Of a stretch of DNA of 64,000 nucleotides, positions 60,372 to 64,000 are shown in pieces. The notes beneath the pieces were generated by a model, which saw only the letters and a program-made list of their open reading frames with translations, was not told the origin of the DNA and made no database searches. A program made the translations under genes and the position numbers. Source of the DNA: Ornithinimicrobium flavum (GTDB taxonomy: Bacteria; Actinomycetota; Actinomycetes; Actinomycetales; Dermatophilaceae); the NCBI RefSeq assembly GCF_004526345.1, contig NZ_CP038213.1, positions 1,364,001-1,428,000 on the forward strand, given 5' to 3'. Positions within the stretch are counted from its first letter, which is position 1, and each line of letters starts with the position of its first letter.

Positions 60372-61831
60372 GCACCGAGACCGACCTGCTGCAGCGCGTC
60401 CCCGACTCCCTGTTCATCGGCGGGCGGTGGCGCCCGGCCGAGGGTGGGCGCACCCTCGACGTCCTCGACCCCGCGACGGGGGAGCGGATCAGGACCATCG
60501 CCGACGCCTCGCCCGCCGACGGGATGGCGGCCCTGGACGCCGCCGTCGAGGCCTTCCCCGCGTGGGCGGCGACCCCGGCCCGTGAGCGCGGCGAGCTCCT
60601 GCGTCGCGCCTTCGACCTGGTCCAGGAGCGGAAGGAGGACTTCGCGCTCCTCATGACCCTCGAGATGGGCAAGCCGCTGGCCGAGGCCCGCGGTGAGGTC
60701 GCCTACGGTGCCGAGTTCCTCCGGTGGTTCAGCGAGGAGGCGGTGCGGGTCGCCGGCCGCTACGGCCCCAACCCCGAGGGCACCGGGCGGATGATCGTCA
60801 GCCAGCACCCGGTCGGCCCCTGCTTCCTCATCACGCCGTGGAACTTCCCGCTGGCGATGGCGACGCGCAAGATCGCCCCGGCCCTGGCAGCCGGGTGCAC
60901 GGTGGTCATCAAGCCGGCCGAGCTGACCCCGCTGACGACGCTGCTGCTGGCCTCCGTGCTCGAGGAGGCCGGGCTGCCCGCCGGGGTCCTCAACGTCCTC
61001 ACCACCTCGACCTCGGGCGCCGTCTCGGAGCCGATCATCGGTGACCCTCGCCTGCGCAAGCTGTCGTTCACCGGATCGACCGCGGTCGGCCGCAAGCTCC
61101 TCGAGCAGGCGGCCCAGGGGGTCCTGCGCACCTCGATGGAGCTGGGGGGCAACGCACCCTTTCTCGTCTTCGGCGACGCCGACCTGGACAAGGCGGTCGA
61201 CGGCGCCATCGCGGCCAAGTTCCGCAACATCGGGCAGGCGTGCACGGCCGCCAACCGCTTCATCGTGCACCGCGACGTCGCCGAGGAGTTCGCCCGCCGG
61301 GTCACCGAGCGGGTGAGCGGCTTCACCGTCGGCCGCGGCACGGAGGACGGCGTCACCATCGGTCCGCTCATCAACGACGACGCCGTGAGCAAGGCCGACT
61401 CGCTGGTCCGGGACGCGGTGGAGCGCGGCGCCACGCTGCGGACCGGCGGCGAGGCCGTGGACGGGCCCGGCACCTTCTACCGGCCGACGGTTCTCTCCGA
61501 CGTGAAGCCCGGCAGCGAGATCCTCCAGGCGGAGATCTTCGGCCCGGTCCTGGCCATCGTGCCCTTCGACACCGAGGACGAGGCCGTTCGCATCGCCAAC
61601 GACACCGAGTACGGCCTCGTCTCCTACGTCTACACGGAGAGCCTCGGCCGCGGGCAACGCATGATCGAGCGGCTCGAGACCGGGATGATGGGGCTCAACG
61701 TGGGCGTCGTGTCCAACGCCGCGGCACCCTTCGGCGGGTGGAAGCAGTCCGGCCTGGGTCGCGAGGGCGGCGTGGAGGGTATCCACGAGTACCTGCAGGG
61801 CAAGTACACGCTCACGCCTGACCCGTTCTGA
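60368..61831 (+). CDS. gabD: Succinate-semialdehyde dehydrogenase (NAD(P)+)
   Basis: 487-residue ALDH whose ATG overlaps the monooxygenase stop (ATGA). Catalytic Cys C292 (GQACTAANRF), base Glu in MELGGNAPFLVF, substrate/cofactor segment ITPWNFPLAMATRKIAPALA. These match GabD-type enzymes. It would oxidise the succinate semialdehyde released by HpaI to succinate, closing the pathway into the TCA cycle. Confidence 0.92.
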   Translation: MSTETDLLQRVPDSLFIGGRWRPAEGGRTLDVLDPATGERIRTIADASPADGMAALDAAVEAFPAWAATPARERGELLRRAFDLVQERKEDFALLMTLEMGKPLAEARGEVAYGAEFLRWFSEEAVRVAGRYGPNPEGTGRMIVSQHPVGPCFLITPWNFPLAMATRKIAPALAAGCTVVIKPAELTPLTTLLLASVLEEAGLPAGVLNVLTTSTSGAVSEPIIGDPRLRKLSFTGSTAVGRKLLEQAAQGVLRTSMELGGNAPFLVFGDADLDKAVDGAIAAKFRNIGQACTAANRFIVHRDVAEEFARRVTERVSGFTVGRGTEDGVTIGPLINDDAVSKADSLVRDAVERGATLRTGGEAVDGPGTFYRPTVLSDVKPGSEILQAEIFGPVLAIVPFDTEDEAVRIANDTEYGLVSYVYTESLGRGQRMIERLETGMMGLNVGVVSNAAAPFGGWKQSGLGREGGVEGIHEYLQGKYTLTPDPF

Positions 61832-61894
61832 GCCCGGTCGCCGGCCGTGTCGTGTGCGACCTGTAGGAGCCCTCGCTCCGTTGCCGGCTGACCC

Positions 61895-62668
61895 TCAGGT
61901 CCGGGCCGACAACGCAGGGATGAGGTCCTCGTCGCCGACCAGCCGGGAGTCGTGGTCCAGCTCCTCGTGCTCCTCCACCGTCCAGTCGTGGCCGGTGACG
62001 CGCGCGACATACCGGACGATCTCGGGGTAGGTCCACGCGTCGGCGGCGTTGCTGTCGAGGTGCACGGTGCCCGAGCGCCCCGAGGTGGCCAGCGAGACCA
62101 ACGCGCGGGCGGTGTCGCTCATCCACGACGTGGCGGGGCGCCACAGCCGGCTGGCCCGGATCGTGCCGCCGGCGGCCCCGGCCTGCGCGGCGAGCTGGGC
62201 GACCATGTTGTTGCCGAGCCCGTCGGGGTGGGCCTGCCAGCCGATCCGGGCGACCACCGCCCGGTCGTTGGCGGCGCGCACGGCCTGCTCGCAGCGCGCC
62301 TTGTAGCTGCCGTAGTCGTCGGTGGCGGTCGGCTCGTCCTCGGGTCGGAACGGGCCGTCCGGGTCCCCGGGTGCGTCCCCGAAGACCGACACCGAGCTGG
62401 TGCAGACGAAGGGCAGGCCGTGCTCCCCGGCGTAGGCGGCCAGCCGTCCGGCCCACTCCTCGGGACCCATCCCGAGATGGAAGATGCCCGCGGGCCGGAG
62501 CGAGGCGAGGAAGGCGGCGCCGGCGGGGACGTCGCCGACGGGTATGGCCTCCCGGTCCCAGGCGGCCACCTCACCTCCCAGCTCGGTCACGCGCGCGGCC
62601 ACCTTCGGCGCGACGGTGCCGCGCAGACCGGTCACCAACCAGGTGCCGGTCAACTGCCGCTGGCCCAC
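61895..62668 (-). CDS. NAD-dependent epimerase/dehydratase family protein
   Basis: 257 residues if translation begins at GTG 62668, which has GAGAGG at a normal distance; GTG 62674 adds two residues. Atypical SDR: cofactor loop VTGLRGTVAPKVAARV, FVCTSSVSVFGDAPGDPDGP, and SYKARCEQAV as the YxxxK. Similar to RfbD/sugar-epimerase-like proteins used in diverse pathways. Convergent with gabD. Confidence 0.8.
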   Translation of the reverse strand: MGQRQLTGTWLVTGLRGTVAPKVAARVTELGGEVAAWDREAIPVGDVPAGAAFLASLRPAGIFHLGMGPEEWAGRLAAYAGEHGLPFVCTSSVSVFGDAPGDPDGPFRPEDEPTATDDYGSYKARCEQAVRAANDRAVVARIGWQAHPDGLGNNMVAQLAAQAGAAGGTIRASRLWRPATSWMSDTARALVSLATSGRSGTVHLDSNAADAWTYPEIVRYVARVTGHDWTVEEHEELDHDSRLVGDEDLIPALSART

Positions 62669-62732
62669 ACTCACACCTCTCTCACCACGGACGGGAACGC
62701 CCCCAGTCTGCCCGACCCGCCGGCTCGCTAGG

Positions 62733-63899
62733 GTGGGACAAGGGGACGTCGAGGGGGTCCTGGAGTTCCGCGACATGGTCGACACGGCCGCGGAGTACGC
62801 CCCGCAGATGAAGGCCGCGGGCGCCGACGTCGTCGTCGTCCTCAGCCACGCCGGCCTCGGCGACTCGTCCTACTCCGTGCCGGGCCTGCCGGATGAGAAC
62901 CCTGCCGACGACATCGCTCGCGAGGTGCCCGGCATCGACGTCATGGTCATCGGCCACACCCACCGCGACGTGCCGGAGCAGATCATCACCAACGAGGTGA
63001 CCGGCGAGCCGGTGCTGCTGACCCAGGCCTACCGCTGGGGTGGCACCGTGGCGCGGGTCGACCTCGACCTGCACAAGGTGCGCGGCCAGTGGGACGTCGA
63101 GGATGCCGAGGGTATGGCGATCCGCACCCGTGACTACCCCGTGCACCCCGCGGTGGTCGAGGCGCTGACGCCGGCCCATGACAAGACGGTCGAGTACGTC
63201 AACCAGGTCGTCGCTACGGCGACGGAGGAGCTGTCGGGCGCGGACTCGTACTGGAGGGACACCCCGATCGTCGACTTCATCCAGCACGTGCAGACCGAGA
63301 CGGTGGAGGCGGCCCTGGAGGGCACCTCCTACGCCGACCTGCCGGTCCTGTCGCTCGCGGCACCCTTCAGCCGGACCGCGGTCTTCCCCGAGGGCGAGGT
63401 GACGATCCGCGACATCGCGGGCCTGTACATCTACGACAACACCCTGCACGCGGTGACGATGTCCGGGGCCGAGGTGAAGGACTACCTGGAGTACGGCAAC
63501 GGGATGTACTTCCACACCGTCCCCGCCGGTGACATCTTCGACCCGGCCACCGACACGAACCTCAACAACCGCCCGGACTACCACCTCGACCTGATGTCGG
63601 GTGTCGACTACGAGGTCGACCTGTCCGAGGCGGTCGGCTCGAAGATCGAGAACCTCACGCTGGCCGACGGCACCCCGGTGACCGACGACATGCAGTTCGT
63701 CGTCGCGGTCAACAACTACCGCCGCTCCGGTGGCGGCTCGTACCCGCACATCACCGCCGCACCGCTGGTCTACGACGAGCAGCAGGAGATCCGCCAGCTG
63801 CTCATCGACTGGGCCAGCGAGCGAGAGGTCATCGACCCGGACGACTTCTTCGACCCGAACTGGACGCTGACCGTCGCGGACGTCCCGGTCGCGCAGTAG
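62733..63899 (+). pseudogene. Bifunctional metallophosphatase/5'-nucleotidase, N-terminus missing
   Basis: The frame reads EGVLEFRDMVDTAAEYAPQM, VVVLSHAGLG and IGHTHRDVPEQI, then a complete 5'-nucleotidase C-terminal domain (VDFIQHVQTETVEAALEG, APFSRTAVFPEGEVTIRDIA, AVNNYRRSGGGSYPH) to 63899. The signal peptide and the first metal-binding motifs (DxH, GNHD) are absent, because the neighbouring epimerase gene lies directly upstream. A possible WDKGDVEGV reading at 62734 would also require one extra G. The first start is GTG 62733. Probably a truncated remnant, although the lost part might be replaced by a short start. Confidence 0.8.
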
Positions 63900-63917
63900 G
63901 CAGCGACCCGCACCGCG

Positions 63918-63953
63918 ACGAGGGCCCCCGGTCGGGAGACCGGGGGCCCTCGT
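63918..63953 (+). terminator. Strong hairpin, probable transcription terminator
   Basis: A perfect 16-bp stem (ACGAGGGCCCCCGGTC and its complement) around the loop GGGA begins 19 bases after the nucleotidase stop. The stem is very GC-rich and not followed by a long U-tract, as is usual in high-GC actinomycetes. Confidence 0.75.
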
Positions 63954-64000
63954 TGCGCTCAGCCTGACGTTGTCGGCGGAGTGGCGGAGGTGCCGGGCGC
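63954..64000. other. Window end, nothing recognised
   Basis: Forty-seven bases after the terminator without an identifiable feature. Confidence 0.5.

Overview
The window is very GC-rich (about 70 percent or more by eye), with frequent GTG starts and many 1-4 base ATGA/GTGA gene overlaps. It carries typical actinobacterial families: DUF222-HNH endonuclease, Lsr2-type DNA-binding domain, WXG-type protein, form II CoxL-like molybdoenzyme and an actinobacterial-style LexA box. I infer a chromosomal segment of a high-GC actinomycete, probably Intrasporangiaceae-like (Serinicoccus, Ornithinimicrobium, Janibacter relatives); the exact genus is a guess. No tRNA, rRNA, CRISPR array, complete insertion sequence or prophage was seen, and no gene-free stretch exceeds about 200 bases.

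Layout. 1-7.9 kb: a 5'-truncated SNF2 helicase, a VOC protein, a DUF222-HNH nuclease behind a LexA-box-like site, a broken DUF2461 gene, an L,D-transpeptidase and a TIGR02206 membrane protein. 8-19 kb: a catabolic block with an orphan molybdenum hydroxylase large subunit, an alpha/beta-fused 2-oxoacid dehydrogenase E1, a DAO-type flavoenzyme, an ALDH7-like dehydrogenase, a TIGR00725-DUF429 fusion, a zinc alcohol dehydrogenase and an aldo/keto reductase; a 32-bp repeat array lies inside it. 19-24.6 kb: a LacI-controlled beta-glucoside operon (binding protein, two permeases, GH1 enzyme, LacI) behind a perfect 22-bp operator. 24.6-28.5 kb: an ERCC4-Lsr2 protein, then a minus-strand lipoprotein / small helical protein / large WXG-RTX-M91-metallopeptidase protein, the best candidate here for an undescribed effector system. 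28.6-34.8 kb: ALDH, acyl-CoA dehydrogenase, SDR, a TetR-epimerase pair with a perfect 20-bp operator, and a uronate-dehydrogenase-like protein. 34.9-42.9 kb: a second SNF2 ATPase, small enzymes, a TauE exporter, and a GT4-VTT-GT4 operon. 43-45.2 kb: a DUF1538/P-II-like/CBS module. 45.2-47.5 kb: an oxidoreductase and a rearranged segment joining pieces of an aldose epimerase, an alditol oxidase and an FGGY kinase, bounded by a 52-bp direct repeat and followed by a 40-bp palindrome. 47.5-50.8 kb: a pRiA4b ORF-3-like protein and an ABC-F ATPase. 50.8-61.8 kb: a homoprotocatechuate meta-cleavage locus (HpaD, E, G, H, I) with a flavin monooxygenase, a TPP enzyme and a succinate-semialdehyde dehydrogenase. 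61.9-64 kb: an epimerase, an N-terminally truncated 5'-nucleotidase and a strong terminator-like hairpin.

Seven reading-frame breaks in six conserved genes are each repaired by restoring one G (C on the other strand) in a short G run. That uniform pattern suggests homopolymer under-calling in the sequence at least as much as real gene decay, so these loci are marked as pseudogenes only provisionally.
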